Of a DNA stretch of 64,000 nt, positions 51,783 to 59,554 are shown in pieces. The notes beneath the pieces are model-generated. The model worked only from the letters and a program-made list of their open reading frames with translations, was not told where the DNA came from and did not search any database. Origin of the DNA: Mycobacterium sp. D16R12 (lineage in GTDB: Bacteria; Actinomycetota; Actinomycetes; Mycobacteriales; Mycobacteriaceae). Within the stretch, counting starts at the first letter, position 1. Every line of letters begins with the position of its first letter. The stretch spans positions 1-64,000 of the forward strand of contig NZ_MAFC01000005.1 in NCBI RefSeq assembly GCF_002013465.1. The letters run 5' to 3'. The position numbers were made by a program, and so were the translations under genes.

Positions 51783-52778
51783 ATGACGGTTGATTCCACC
51801 GGTCACCAGGGGGCCGCGCCGGAGCCAGACGATTGGCCACCCGACGCACGCACGTTCACCATCCGCGCCGCGGCGGACGATGCCGCGCCGAGCCTGGCTG
51901 CTGAACTGCCGATTACCGCAACAGAACTCGGCATGTTGGACGGAGATGCCAACCACCCCGTGCAGTTCTGCAGCGTGCTCCTGGAACCGCCGGTCAAGCA
52001 CCGGTTCGATACTTCCGATGCCGCCCGGTATGAGCGCGAGTATTGCGACCGGGACGACGGCGGCGAGTTCTTCATGGTGCATGTCGCACTGCTGGGGCCC
52101 CGCCGCCCCGGGGTCTCCCTCGCGCCCGGCGCCCGCGACGTCCTCGTCGATGTCGCCTATGTAGTCGATTTGTCGCTGGAAGAAGACGGAGTGCTCAACC
52201 CTGCCAAGGTGGACTGGGCGGGTGGGGCGATCATCGATGTCGACGGAGAGGTGCCGGCCGAGCAGGTAACCCAGGGGGCACCGGATGAGCAGGCGATCGC
52301 CGAGTCCGCACCGCCGGCCGGTCCGGTGGCGGCAGTGCCCGAGCCGGGGAGCCCGGGGAGTTCGGAGTGGATCCGCGAGCAGCTCGACGTTCGTATCGCA
52401 GTGCTCGGCCGTCTGGCAGGGGAAGTTGCGATCTCCGAAGTGCCGGTGCCGACTGAGCTGGCCAAGAACGAGCGGCACTCCAACACCGCTCCGCAGTATG
52501 TGCTCGATGGCGCACAGTTCTGGTACCACACGCGTGACCCGAAAACGGGTTTCGTGTGGAAGACCACGACCAACCCGAACGAGCTGATCTATTGGTGCAT
52601 CGACGATGTGGCCCGCGGGTTGGCGTGGCGGTGGACCCAGCAGGCGGCCACCTATAAGACGATGCCCCCGGCCACCGCGCAGCGCACGCTGTGGGCGCCG
52701 TACTGGCAGCTGCTCATGAACGCCCTGGACACCAAATGGGGTGCCATCACAGGCCGTAACATCCGCAGCCTGCTGTGA
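51783..52778 (+). CDS. Conserved-looking cytoplasmic protein of unknown function
   Basis: 331 residues, no signal peptide or TM helix. An acidic N-terminal domain (about 1-165) has alternating strands (QFCSVLLEPPVKHRF, GEFFMVHVALLGP, VDVAYVVDLSLEEDG). A Pro/Glu-rich linker (about 165-200) leads to a helical Trp-rich C-terminal domain (ELIYWCIDDVARGLAWRW, LWAPYWQLLMNAL). I do not recognise it. It shares a 120-bp divergent region with the MPT63-like gene and converges on cyanase with a 4-bp gap. Confidence 0.75.
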   Translation: MTVDSTGHQGAAPEPDDWPPDARTFTIRAAADDAAPSLAAELPITATELGMLDGDANHPVQFCSVLLEPPVKHRFDTSDAARYEREYCDRDDGGEFFMVHVALLGPRRPGVSLAPGARDVLVDVAYVVDLSLEEDGVLNPAKVDWAGGAIIDVDGEVPAEQVTQGAPDEQAIAESAPPAGPVAAVPEPGSPGSSEWIREQLDVRIAVLGRLAGEVAISEVPVPTELAKNERHSNTAPQYVLDGAQFWYHTRDPKTGFVWKTTTNPNELIYWCIDDVARGLAWRWTQQAATYKTMPPATAQRTLWAPYWQLLMNALDTKWGAITGRNIRSLL

Positions 52779-52782
52779 GTGA

Positions 52783-53223
52783 TCACCAGCGGTAGTCGAG
52801 AAACTTCCCGTCGAGGGTCAGGACCACGCGGTCGCCATCGGGATCGGCGCGTCGCGCGATGTCGATCTTGAAGTTGATGGCGCTCATGATGCCGTCACCG
52901 AACTCCTCGTGGATGGCTTCCTTGATCGCCGGGCCGTACACGCTCAGCGCTTCGTAAAGCCGGTAGATCGTCGGGTCGGACGGAGCGCCGCCGTCCAGCG
53001 TGCCGCGATAGGGCTGTGCGCGCAGCGCGCTGGTGACCTGCGGCTCCAGCTCGAGGAGCTCGGCCACCTTGGCGGCCTTTGCTTCAGGCACGGGATGCTG
53101 CCCCAAGAGCGCGGCAATGGTCCAAATCAGCGGTGAGTCAATCGCTTCCGCGATCTGCTGCCACGTCAAGTTTTTCTCGAGGCGGCGAGTGGTGATCAGT
53201 TCGGCGGCTTCGTCCTTGGTCAT
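52783..53223 (-). CDS. cynS: Cyanate hydratase (cyanase)
   Basis: 146 residues from the ATG at 53223; TTG 53235 would add four. The N-terminal helical domain TWQQIAEAIDSPLIWTIAAL and LGQHPV is followed by the catalytic domain PTIYRLYEALSVYGPAIKEA with active-site Arg and Glu, and FGDGIMSAINF with the catalytic Ser. Cyanase turns cyanate plus bicarbonate into ammonia and two CO2. No carbonic anhydrase or cyanate transporter is adjacent. A 42-residue membrane peptide gene lies 36 bp upstream on the same strand. Confidence 0.93.
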   Translation of the reverse strand: MTKDEAAELITTRRLEKNLTWQQIAEAIDSPLIWTIAALLGQHPVPEAKAAKVAELLELEPQVTSALRAQPYRGTLDGGAPSDPTIYRLYEALSVYGPAIKEAIHEEFGDGIMSAINFKIDIARRADPDGDRVVLTLDGKFLDYRW

Positions 53224-53259
53224 AACGTCAGACAAACAGACGCCCGCTGCCCGCGCAAA

Positions 53260-53388
53260 CTAGCGCTGCCACAGATCTTTCTGGGCATCGCGTTGGTAAT
53301 AGTTCATCGAGTTCTCCCCGCTCGCGGTCCAGAGCATGACCAGGGTGACGAGCGTGATGGCGACGAGCACCATTGTGTCGTTCCACAT
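53260..53388 (-). CDS. 42-residue membrane peptide upstream of cyanase
   Basis: ATG at 53388 with AAGGAGG five bases upstream, stop TAG at 53262-53260. The peptide starts MWNDTMVLVAITLVTLVMLW, so one TM helix spans residues about 5-22. It continues with a hydrophilic, Gln/Asp/Tyr-rich tail ending KDLWQR. The ideal ribosome binding site, the helix-plus-tail layout and the tight spacing to cynS support a real gene. Two TetR-type palindromes lie just upstream. Role unknown; a small accessory or stress peptide is possible. Confidence 0.7.
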   Translation of the reverse strand: MWNDTMVLVAITLVTLVMLWTASGENSMNYYQRDAQKDLWQR

Positions 53389-53402
53389 GATGACCTCCTT
53401 GG

Positions 53403-53452
53403 TATATCGATCGGTCTACCCCTGAGTGCAGCACGTATACCGATCGGTGTAC
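53403..53452. promoter_or_regulatory. Two TetR-type palindromes with CGATCGG core
   Basis: GTATACCGATCGGTGTAC (53435-53452, one mismatched pair) and the weaker TATATCGATCGGTCTA (53403-53418) have centres 33 bp apart. They lie 15-65 bp upstream of the 42-residue peptide gene. ACCGATCGGT-type symmetry is typical of TetR operators. The adjacent regulator gene is a MarR/OhrR type, and no TetR gene is next to them. Confidence 0.65.
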
Positions 53453-53490
53453 AGGGGAGTGTGGCGGACGCCACACGGCAGTCTTGCGGA

Positions 53491-53985
53491 CTACTCCGCG
53501 TCCAAAGCTCCGGCGGCCAGCGCGGCACTATTGATCCTGGTCAGCACCGCGTGCAGGTGCTCAAGTTCAGAGAGGTTGACGCCCAGGCGTTCCACTACTG
53601 CCGCGGGGACCTTGAGTGCCTTTTGGCGCAGCTGGGCGCCCTGGGGGGTGAGGGTGACGTGGGTGGTGCGCTCGTCGGCGGCGCTGCGCGGGCGAGTGAT
53701 GAGCCCCAACGTCTCGAGCCGCTTGAGCATGGGGGAGATGGTCGCCGAATCCGTTTGTAGCAGGGCGGCTATCTGCTTGACGGACAAGGCCTCCCGCGCG
53801 TCTTCGCCGCCGCTCTTGGCGTGATCCCAGAGCGCCAACATCACCAGATACTGCGGATGCGTGATCCCGAGGGGCGCGAGCAGGGGTCGGTAGACCGCGA
53901 GCACCGCGCGATTGGTCACGGCCAGCGCGAAGCACACCTGTCGTTCCAGGGCCAGCGGGTCTACATCGGGTGAGACTGCGGTCAT
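53491..53985 (-). CDS. MarR-family regulator, OhrR-like
   Basis: 164 residues from the ATG at 53985. The N-terminal part ERQVCFALAVTNRAVLAVYR and PLGITHPQYLVMLALWDH matches OhrR, including the single reactive Cys (about residue 18) that senses organic hydroperoxides, and HPQYLVML. HTH: LSVKQIAALLQTDSATISPM, then LKRLETLGLITRPR. No ohr peroxidase gene is adjacent. The divergent gene encodes a DUF5313 protein, with a palindrome between them. Confidence 0.87.
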   Translation of the reverse strand: MTAVSPDVDPLALERQVCFALAVTNRAVLAVYRPLLAPLGITHPQYLVMLALWDHAKSGGEDAREALSVKQIAALLQTDSATISPMLKRLETLGLITRPRSAADERTTHVTLTPQGAQLRQKALKVPAAVVERLGVNLSELEHLHAVLTRINSAALAAGALDAE

Positions 53986-54006
53986 TCTCACTATCCTAAC
54001 CATTAG

Positions 54007-54018
54007 TTAGTGCACTAA
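54007..54018. promoter_or_regulatory. Palindrome TTAGTGCACTAA, candidate OhrR operator
   Basis: Perfect 12-bp palindrome between the OhrR-like gene and the DUF5313 gene, in an AT-rich stretch with further TTAG repeats on both sides. TACAAT (54028-54033), 6 bp before the ATG at 54040, would give a leaderless mRNA for the plus-strand gene. Confidence 0.6.
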
Positions 54019-54039
54019 TTATTAGTCTACAATCTAGTT

Positions 54040-54450
54040 ATGGCCGCCGACCGCCCGAATCTTCTTCAGTACATCGCCTACTGCTACGGGCGACGTCTGC
54101 CTGACTCGATGAAGGACTGGGTCGCCAATGATCTGGCGGGCAAGGGTGCGGTGCGGCGGCACATTCTGCGGTGTGCGATTCCGCCGCTGTTCATCCTCGC
54201 GCCGTTCTGGCTGTTGCCCGCCTCGCTATATGTCCATATGGAGATGACGGTGCCCATCTATGTGTGGGTATTGATCATGGCGCACGCCCTCAACAAGGTG
54301 TGGCGCCGCCACCGGTTGGTGCAGCATGATCTGGACCCGGGCCTGGTCGATGTGCTCAAGCGTCAGAAGGACGCCTGGATCCACGAGGACTACGCGCGGC
54401 GATACGGACCGCGTTCGGGCGACGGCTACTCCAGTAGCGGTCCCATCTAG
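54040..54450 (+). CDS. DUF5313-family membrane protein
   Basis: 136 residues. RPNLLQYIAYCYGRRLPDSM and DWVANDLAGKGAVRRHILR precede two TM helices (about 48-67 and 70-88), then HALNKVWRRHRLVQHDLDP and a hydrophilic tail. This is the pattern of the actinobacterial DUF5313 family of unknown function. Probably leaderless (see the upstream palindrome entry). Likely controlled by the divergent OhrR-like protein, so a link to oxidative stress is possible. Confidence 0.85.
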   Translation: MAADRPNLLQYIAYCYGRRLPDSMKDWVANDLAGKGAVRRHILRCAIPPLFILAPFWLLPASLYVHMEMTVPIYVWVLIMAHALNKVWRRHRLVQHDLDPGLVDVLKRQKDAWIHEDYARRYGPRSGDGYSSSGPI

Positions 54451-54528
54451 CGCGCCGCGTCAAACATCCAGAGATGCTGAGCATTTCACGCTGGTAGGGC
54501 GTTTCGCGGGTCGGTTAGCGGCGCTGAC

Positions 54529-54759
54529 TCAGTCCCAGTCGCCGTGCTTCCAGTGGCCCTTGCCCCAACCGTTGCCATGTCCGCCGCGCCAGCCGCGATC
54601 CCAGTTGCCGTCCGCGCACACGGTCACTCGCGGGTAGGTGTCCACGGAGCCGCAAATGTCTGGGTCTGCCTTTGCCGGGGTTGCGGAGGCGATACCTCCA
54701 AAGAACAAACCACTAGCAACGACTCCAATTGCCAAGGCTGACGGCAGGATTCGTTTCAT
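54529..54759 (-). CDS. Small secreted Gly/His/Trp-rich protein
   Basis: 76 residues. A signal peptide (MKRILPSALAIGVVASGLFF and an Ala-rich site) is followed by about 45 mature residues with two Cys (DPDICGSVDTYPRVTVCADG), probably one disulfide. The tail alternates Gly, Trp, His and Lys/Asp (GHGNGWGKGHWKHGDWD). It lies 26 bp downstream of mntH on the same strand. The His/Asp-rich tail could bind metal, which would suit the neighbour, but this is an inference. Confidence 0.8.
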   Translation of the reverse strand: MKRILPSALAIGVVASGLFFGGIASATPAKADPDICGSVDTYPRVTVCADGNWDRGWRGGHGNGWGKGHWKHGDWD

Positions 54760-54785
54760 GACTCACAGCCTACTGCCAGACAAAA

Positions 54786-56015
54786 CTAGTTTGCAAGGGT
54801 AAGGAAAATCAGTACCGCATTCAGCAGCGTGATGAGGGCGGCGATGATCCAGCCGAGCATCGTCGTCACGCGATGGTTGACATCGGTGCCCATCAGCCCT
54901 CGATCGCTGGTCAACCGGACGAGAGGTATGAGGGCGAAGGGAATGCCGAAAGACAGCACCACTTGCGACACCACCAGTGCTCGGGTGGGGTCGATGCCCA
55001 CCGCGAGGATCACCAGCGCAGGTATCAGCGTGATGAGCCGCCGCGTCACGATGGGGATGGAGCGGCGCAACAGTCCTTGCATGATCATCGCGCCGGCATA
55101 GGCGCCGACCGAGGACGATGCGAGCCCGGATGCCAGCAGGCCGATCGCGAACAGTAGAGCCACGGTGGGGCCGAGGCTGTCGCGTACGGCGGCATGTGCG
55201 CCTTCGATGGTGTCGACGCCGTCGCGACCCTGCAGATTCGTGGCCGCCACCAGCAGCATCGCCATGTTGACGGCGCCGGCGAACAGCATCGCCAGGCTCA
55301 CATCCCAGCGGGTGATGCGCAGCAACCTGCGTCGCGGCTCGCCCGCTTCGGGATGCCCGTGCCGGTCCCGGGCCAGGCCGGAGTGCAGATAGACCGCGTG
55401 TGGCATGACCGTGGCGCCCAGCATTGCCGTCGCCAGCATCAGGCTTTCGGCGCCCTGGAAGCGTGGGATCAGTCCCGCGGCCGTCGCGGCCAGTGGCGGC
55501 GGTTCCACCACGACACTGGCGAGGAATCCGATCGCGATGACCGCCAGCAGCGCTGAAATCACGTATTCGAAAGAGCGTTGTCCGCGCCGGTCCTGCACCG
55601 CAAGTAGCACCATCGAGACGATTCCGGTGATGACACCGCCGATGAGCAGCGGCAGGTCGAACAGCAGATACAGTGCGATGGCGCCGCCCACAACCTCGGC
55701 CAAATCTGTTGCTATGGCCACCAATTCGGCCTGCAGCCAGAACGCGATTCGGGTGGGCCGTGACATGCGATCGCCTACGGCCTCCGGTAGCGACTGTCCG
55801 GTGACGAGGCCGAGCTTCGCCGAGAGGTACTGCACGAGCCCGGCCATCACGTTGGCGGTGACGATCACCCATACCAGCAGGAAGCCGTACTTGGCGCCGG
55901 CGCTGACATTCGAGGCGACGTTTCCGGGGTCGACATAGGCGATGGCTGCGACGAAGGCGGGCCCGAGTAGATAGAACCCGCGCACCGGTCGCGCTTGCTT
56001 TTGCCGCTCCAGCAC
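54786..56015 (-). CDS. mntH: NRAMP-family Mn(II)/Fe(II) transporter MntH
   Basis: 409 residues, GTG start with AGGAGG five bases upstream. Eleven or so TM helices. The metal-binding motif AIAYVDPGNVASNV is in TM1 and ATVMPHAVYLHSG in TM6, and the NRAMP segment GQSLPEAVGDRM is present. Proton-coupled divalent metal uptake is expected. An inverted repeat about 34 bp upstream is placed like a metalloregulator site. The downstream small secreted His-rich protein may belong to the same transcript. Confidence 0.93.
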   Translation of the reverse strand: MLERQKQARPVRGFYLLGPAFVAAIAYVDPGNVASNVSAGAKYGFLLVWVIVTANVMAGLVQYLSAKLGLVTGQSLPEAVGDRMSRPTRIAFWLQAELVAIATDLAEVVGGAIALYLLFDLPLLIGGVITGIVSMVLLAVQDRRGQRSFEYVISALLAVIAIGFLASVVVEPPPLAATAAGLIPRFQGAESLMLATAMLGATVMPHAVYLHSGLARDRHGHPEAGEPRRRLLRITRWDVSLAMLFAGAVNMAMLLVAATNLQGRDGVDTIEGAHAAVRDSLGPTVALLFAIGLLASGLASSSVGAYAGAMIMQGLLRRSIPIVTRRLITLIPALVILAVGIDPTRALVVSQVVLSFGIPFALIPLVRLTSDRGLMGTDVNHRVTTMLGWIIAALITLLNAVLIFLTLAN

Positions 56016-56048
56016 CCACGCCTCCTGATTTCAAGTACACCGAATAGA

Positions 56049-56071
56049 AAAGTTAGAGTACCCGAAACTTT
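56049..56071. promoter_or_regulatory. Inverted repeat AAAGTT-N11-AACTTT upstream of mntH
   Basis: Perfect 6-bp arms over 23 bp, 34 bp upstream of the GTG. It is AT-rich at both ends with GAGTACCC in the middle. The position suits MntR/IdeR-type control by manganese or iron. Confidence 0.5.
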
Positions 56072-56109
56072 AAGATGCGGCGAGGTCCCCCGGAAGCGTC
56101 GCCCGGTGA

Positions 56110-56919
56110 CTAGTTGGTGCTGGCCTTCTCCGCCTGACGCTTCTTGACGCTGGCCTCGAGCTTGGCCAGCAGGTCCGAGACATCGGTGGCGTCCAGTTCG
56201 GTGGGTGCCTCTTCTTTGGTAAACGCCTCACCACCTTCGAGCTTCGCCTCCACCATCTCCAGCAGCTGAGACTGGTAGGTGTCGTTGTATCGGCTCGGAT
56301 CGAAATCGTCGGCCATCGACTCCACAACCTGCCCCGCCATCGACAGTTCGGCCGGTTTGATCTTCACTTCCTGGTCCAGCACCGGGAAGTCGGGTTCACG
56401 AATCTCGTCAGGCCATAGCAGCGTGTGGATGATCATCACCTGACGCTCGCCGAAGTCCTTGACCCGCAAGGCCGCGAGCCGTGTCTTGTTGCGCAGCGCG
56501 AAATGCACGATCGCCACCCGATCGGTCTGCGCGAGCGTCTGTGCCAGCAGCACATACGATTTCGAAGACTTGCTGTCCGGCTCCAGGTAGTAGCTCTTGT
56601 CATACAGCAGCGGGTCGAGTTCGGCGGCCGGAATGAACTCCAGCACCTCGATCTCGCGGCTGGACTCGGCGGGCAGGCTCGCCAGATCCTCATCGGTGAT
56701 GACGACGGTGCGGCCGTCCTCGGCCTCGTAGGCCTTGTTGATGTCCCGGAACTCGACGATCTCACCGCATTCTTCGCAGGTGCGTTTGTAGCGGATCCGG
56801 CCGTTGTCCTTGTTGTGGACCTGATGGAACTTGAGGTCGTGGTCCTCGGTCGCGCTGTATACCTTGACAGGGACGTTCACCAGCCCGAAGGCGAGGGAGC
56901 CCTTCCAGATGGAACGCAT
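56110..56919 (-). CDS. ku: Ku DNA-end-binding protein
   Basis: 269 residues from the ATG at 56919 (MRSIWKGSLAFGLVNVPVKV), essentially the M. tuberculosis length (273). Conserved stretches: HQVHNKDNGRIRYKRTCEEC, REIEVLEFIPAAELDP, YLEPDSKSSKSYVLL, HTLLWPDEIREPDFPVLD and the C-terminal DVSDLLAKLEASVKKRQAEK. The homodimer threads onto broken DNA ends and recruits LigD for non-homologous end joining. CATACT (complement of 56926-56931), 6 bp upstream, would give a leaderless mRNA. Divergent from ligD. Confidence 0.96.
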   Translation of the reverse strand: MRSIWKGSLAFGLVNVPVKVYSATEDHDLKFHQVHNKDNGRIRYKRTCEECGEIVEFRDINKAYEAEDGRTVVITDEDLASLPAESSREIEVLEFIPAAELDPLLYDKSYYLEPDSKSSKSYVLLAQTLAQTDRVAIVHFALRNKTRLAALRVKDFGERQVMIIHTLLWPDEIREPDFPVLDQEVKIKPAELSMAGQVVESMADDFDPSRYNDTYQSQLLEMVEAKLEGGEAFTKEEAPTELDATDVSDLLAKLEASVKKRQAEKASTN

Positions 56920-56983
56920 ATCCCAAGTATGGCCCACCGGAGCCGCGCAGTCGGCGACATCCGGCTCGGCGTCAACTGCGTTG

Positions 56984-59278
56984 GTGCGCCTTACCAACGC
57001 AGAAAAGGTGCTGTACCCGGATACCGGGACTACCAAAGCCGACATTTTCGGCTACTACACCGCCATCGCGCCCTTCATGCTGCCGCATATCGTGGGGCGC
57101 CCGGTCACCCGTAAGCGCTGGCCCAATGGAGTTGGCCAGCCATCTTTCTTCGAGAAGGACCTGGCGTCGTCGGCCCCGGATTGGCTTCCGCGGCGGCGTA
57201 TCGAGCACAAATCCCGCTACGTCACATACCCGTTGATCGACACCTCGGTGGCGCTGGCCTGGATAGCCCAACAGGCGGCACTGGAGGTGCATGTGCCTCA
57301 GTGGCGATTCTCTGGTGAAAATCCAGGCCCGGCAACACGATTGGTATTCGATCTGGATCCGGGCGAGGGGGTGGGCCTGCCGCAGCTGGCGCAGGTCGCG
57401 CGCGCCGTGCGCGATGTACTCGACGATATCGGTCTGACTACCTTCCCCCTGACCAGTGGCAGCAAGGGCCTTCACCTGTATGTGCCGCTGGTACAGCCGG
57501 TCAGCTCATCCGGTGCGGTGACCGTCGCCAAAAAGGTCGCGCTCCAGCTGGAGCAGTCGATGCCGGATCTGGTGACCGCGACGATGACCCGGGAGCTGCG
57601 TGCGGGCAAGGTGTTCGTTGACTGGAGTCAGAACAGCGGTTCCAAAACGACTGTCGCCCCCTACTCATTGCGCGGCCGCGAGGCGCCGACCGTGGCCGCG
57701 CCGCGCACGTGGGCGGAACTGGACGATCCGGAGCTGCATCAGCTGCGCTTTGACGAAGTGCTGGCGCGTGCCGAACGCGATGGTGACCTACTGGCAGGTC
57801 TTGACGATGTCGAGATCATCGGTGCCGAATCCTCGTCGCGTAAGCGGCTTATCGAGGACAGGTTGTCTACGTACCGCAGCATGCGCGACCCCGCGCGTAC
57901 TCCCGAACCGGTGCCTGCCGTCGAACCGCAGGCAGGCCCCGGCAGTTCGTTTGTCATCCAAGAGCATCACGCCACTGCACTGCACTACGACTTCCGGCTG
58001 GAGCGTGACGGTGTGCTGGTCTCGTGGGCGGTTCCGAAGAATCTGCCCACGGAACCCTCGGTCAATCATCTTGCGGTGCATACCGAGGATCACCCGCTGG
58101 AGTACGGAACCTTCGAGGGCGCCATTCCGAAGGGGGAGTATGGCGCGGGTGAGGTGACCATCTGGGACTCGGGCACGTACGACACCGAGAAGTTCATCGA
58201 TCCACGCGACGATTCCGAACCCGGCGGCGCAAGAGGAGAGGTCATCGTCACCCTGCATGGCAAGCGAATTTCGGGGCGATACGCACTGATCCAAACCAAT
58301 GGCAAGCAGTGGCTGGCGCACCGGATGAAGGATCAGCGATCGCCCGCCACGATGCCGGCCGGCCTCGCGCCGATGCTGCCGACTACCGGATCCGTGGCGG
58401 GCCTGACGGCCGATGAGTGGGCCTTCGAAGGTAAATGGGATGGCTACCGCCTCATTCTCGAATGCGACCACGGCCAGTTGCGGGCCTTGGCGCGCAGCGG
58501 GCGTGACCTCACCGCGGAGTTTCCGGCCCTGCAGCGGCTCGCCCACGAGTTGGCCGATCACCGTGTGGTTTTGGACGGCGAGGTAGTGGTGCTCGATCCG
58601 AAGGGACTGCCGAGCTTCTCGCTGCTGCAAAACCGGACGGCAGGCACCGAGACTCAGTTCTGGGCCTTCGATCTGCTGTATCTGGATGGAAAATCCTTGT
58701 TGCGCACAAAGTACCGTGATCGGCGCCGACTGCTCGACGTGCTCGGTTCAGGCACTGAGGCGATGGCGGTGCCGGAACAGCTGAACGGCGATGGCGCTGC
58801 GGCGCTGGCGTATTCGCATGAGCAAGGGTGGGAGGGTGTCGTCGCCAAGAGGCTGGATTCCAGTTATGCGCCGGGGCGCACTCAGTCTTGGATCAAGGCG
58901 AAGAACTGGAGCAGCCACGAGGTTGTCATCGGAGGATGGCGTAAGGGGCAGGGCGGACGCAGCAGCGGGATCGGGGCGTTGCTGATGGGGATACCCGACG
59001 AGGGCGGGCTTCGTTATGCGGGGCGGGTGGGCACCGGCTTCACGGAGAAAGAGCTGGCATCGCTCAAGGAGCAGCTAAAGCCGTTGCACCGCGATGAATC
59101 ACCCTTCAGTGCAACGCTTTCTGCGGTCGAAGCCAAGGATGTACAGTTCGTCGAACCGGTACTGGTCGCCGAGGTTCGCTACGGAGATCGTACGCCCGGC
59201 GGGATTCTCAAGCATTCCAGCTGGCGTGGTCTGCGCACCGATAAGTCAGTTGGCGATCTCGACCTCGACGGGGGCTAG
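56984..59278 (+). CDS. ligD: Three-domain end-joining ligase LigD (polymerase, phosphoesterase, ligase)
   Basis: About 764 residues from the GTG at 56984 (VRLTNAEKVLYPDTGTT), close to M. tuberculosis LigD (759). The open frame extends to an ATG at 56909, but that start would overlap the ku start. N-terminal polymerase/primase domain: ATRLVFDLDPGEGV, TSGSKGLHLYVPL, AGKVFVDWSQNSGSKT. Central 3'-phosphoesterase: QEHHATALHYDFRLERDG, HTEDHPLEYGTFEGAIP. C-terminal ligase: WAFEGKWDGYRL with the adenylated Lys, VLDGEVVVLD, EGVVAKRLDS, VIGGWRKGQG. Works with Ku in break repair. Confidence 0.95.
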   Translation: MRLTNAEKVLYPDTGTTKADIFGYYTAIAPFMLPHIVGRPVTRKRWPNGVGQPSFFEKDLASSAPDWLPRRRIEHKSRYVTYPLIDTSVALAWIAQQAALEVHVPQWRFSGENPGPATRLVFDLDPGEGVGLPQLAQVARAVRDVLDDIGLTTFPLTSGSKGLHLYVPLVQPVSSSGAVTVAKKVALQLEQSMPDLVTATMTRELRAGKVFVDWSQNSGSKTTVAPYSLRGREAPTVAAPRTWAELDDPELHQLRFDEVLARAERDGDLLAGLDDVEIIGAESSSRKRLIEDRLSTYRSMRDPARTPEPVPAVEPQAGPGSSFVIQEHHATALHYDFRLERDGVLVSWAVPKNLPTEPSVNHLAVHTEDHPLEYGTFEGAIPKGEYGAGEVTIWDSGTYDTEKFIDPRDDSEPGGARGEVIVTLHGKRISGRYALIQTNGKQWLAHRMKDQRSPATMPAGLAPMLPTTGSVAGLTADEWAFEGKWDGYRLILECDHGQLRALARSGRDLTAEFPALQRLAHELADHRVVLDGEVVVLDPKGLPSFSLLQNRTAGTETQFWAFDLLYLDGKSLLRTKYRDRRRLLDVLGSGTEAMAVPEQLNGDGAAALAYSHEQGWEGVVAKRLDSSYAPGRTQSWIKAKNWSSHEVVIGGWRKGQGGRSSGIGALLMGIPDEGGLRYAGRVGTGFTEKELASLKEQLKPLHRDESPFSATLSAVEAKDVQFVEPVLVAEVRYGDRTPGGILKHSSWRGLRTDKSVGDLDLDGG

Positions 59279-59554
59279 CGGGTACGGCGGTGCGCCGACA
59301 CCCGCCACCGAGTAGTGGCCCCACGGGGTCTGCTCGGTGATGCGCCCCGGCGCGCTGGTCTCGCCCACGGCGATGGTGACCTGGGTACCGCCCTTGAGCT
59401 CCCCGCCCTCCGGCTTGGCGTAAATCGTTCCCTGCCAGTGGAACTTGCCATCCAGTGGGTTGAAGAACCCGATCAGCCGCACCCGGGACTCGACGGTGAA
59501 TTCGCCCGCCGTGATGACCGCGGGGCCGTCGTACAGGTCGTCGTCATCCATCAT
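59246..59554 (-). CDS. DUF4873-family protein
   Basis: 102 residues from the ATG at 59554, which overlaps the diiron oxygenase stop (ATGA); the longer upstream frame is only a shadow. The sequence YDGPAVITAGEFTVESRVRL, GFFNPLDGKFHWQGTI and GRITEQTPWGHYSVAG matches the small beta-rich DUF4873 domain, elsewhere often fused to flavin monooxygenases or found beside lipid-modifying oxygenases. Probably an accessory to the adjacent diiron enzyme. Its 3' end overlaps ligD by 33 bp. Confidence 0.85.
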   Translation of the reverse strand: MMDDDDLYDGPAVITAGEFTVESRVRLIGFFNPLDGKFHWQGTIYAKPEGGELKGGTQVTIAVGETSAPGRITEQTPWGHYSVAGVGAPPYPLAPVEVEIAN

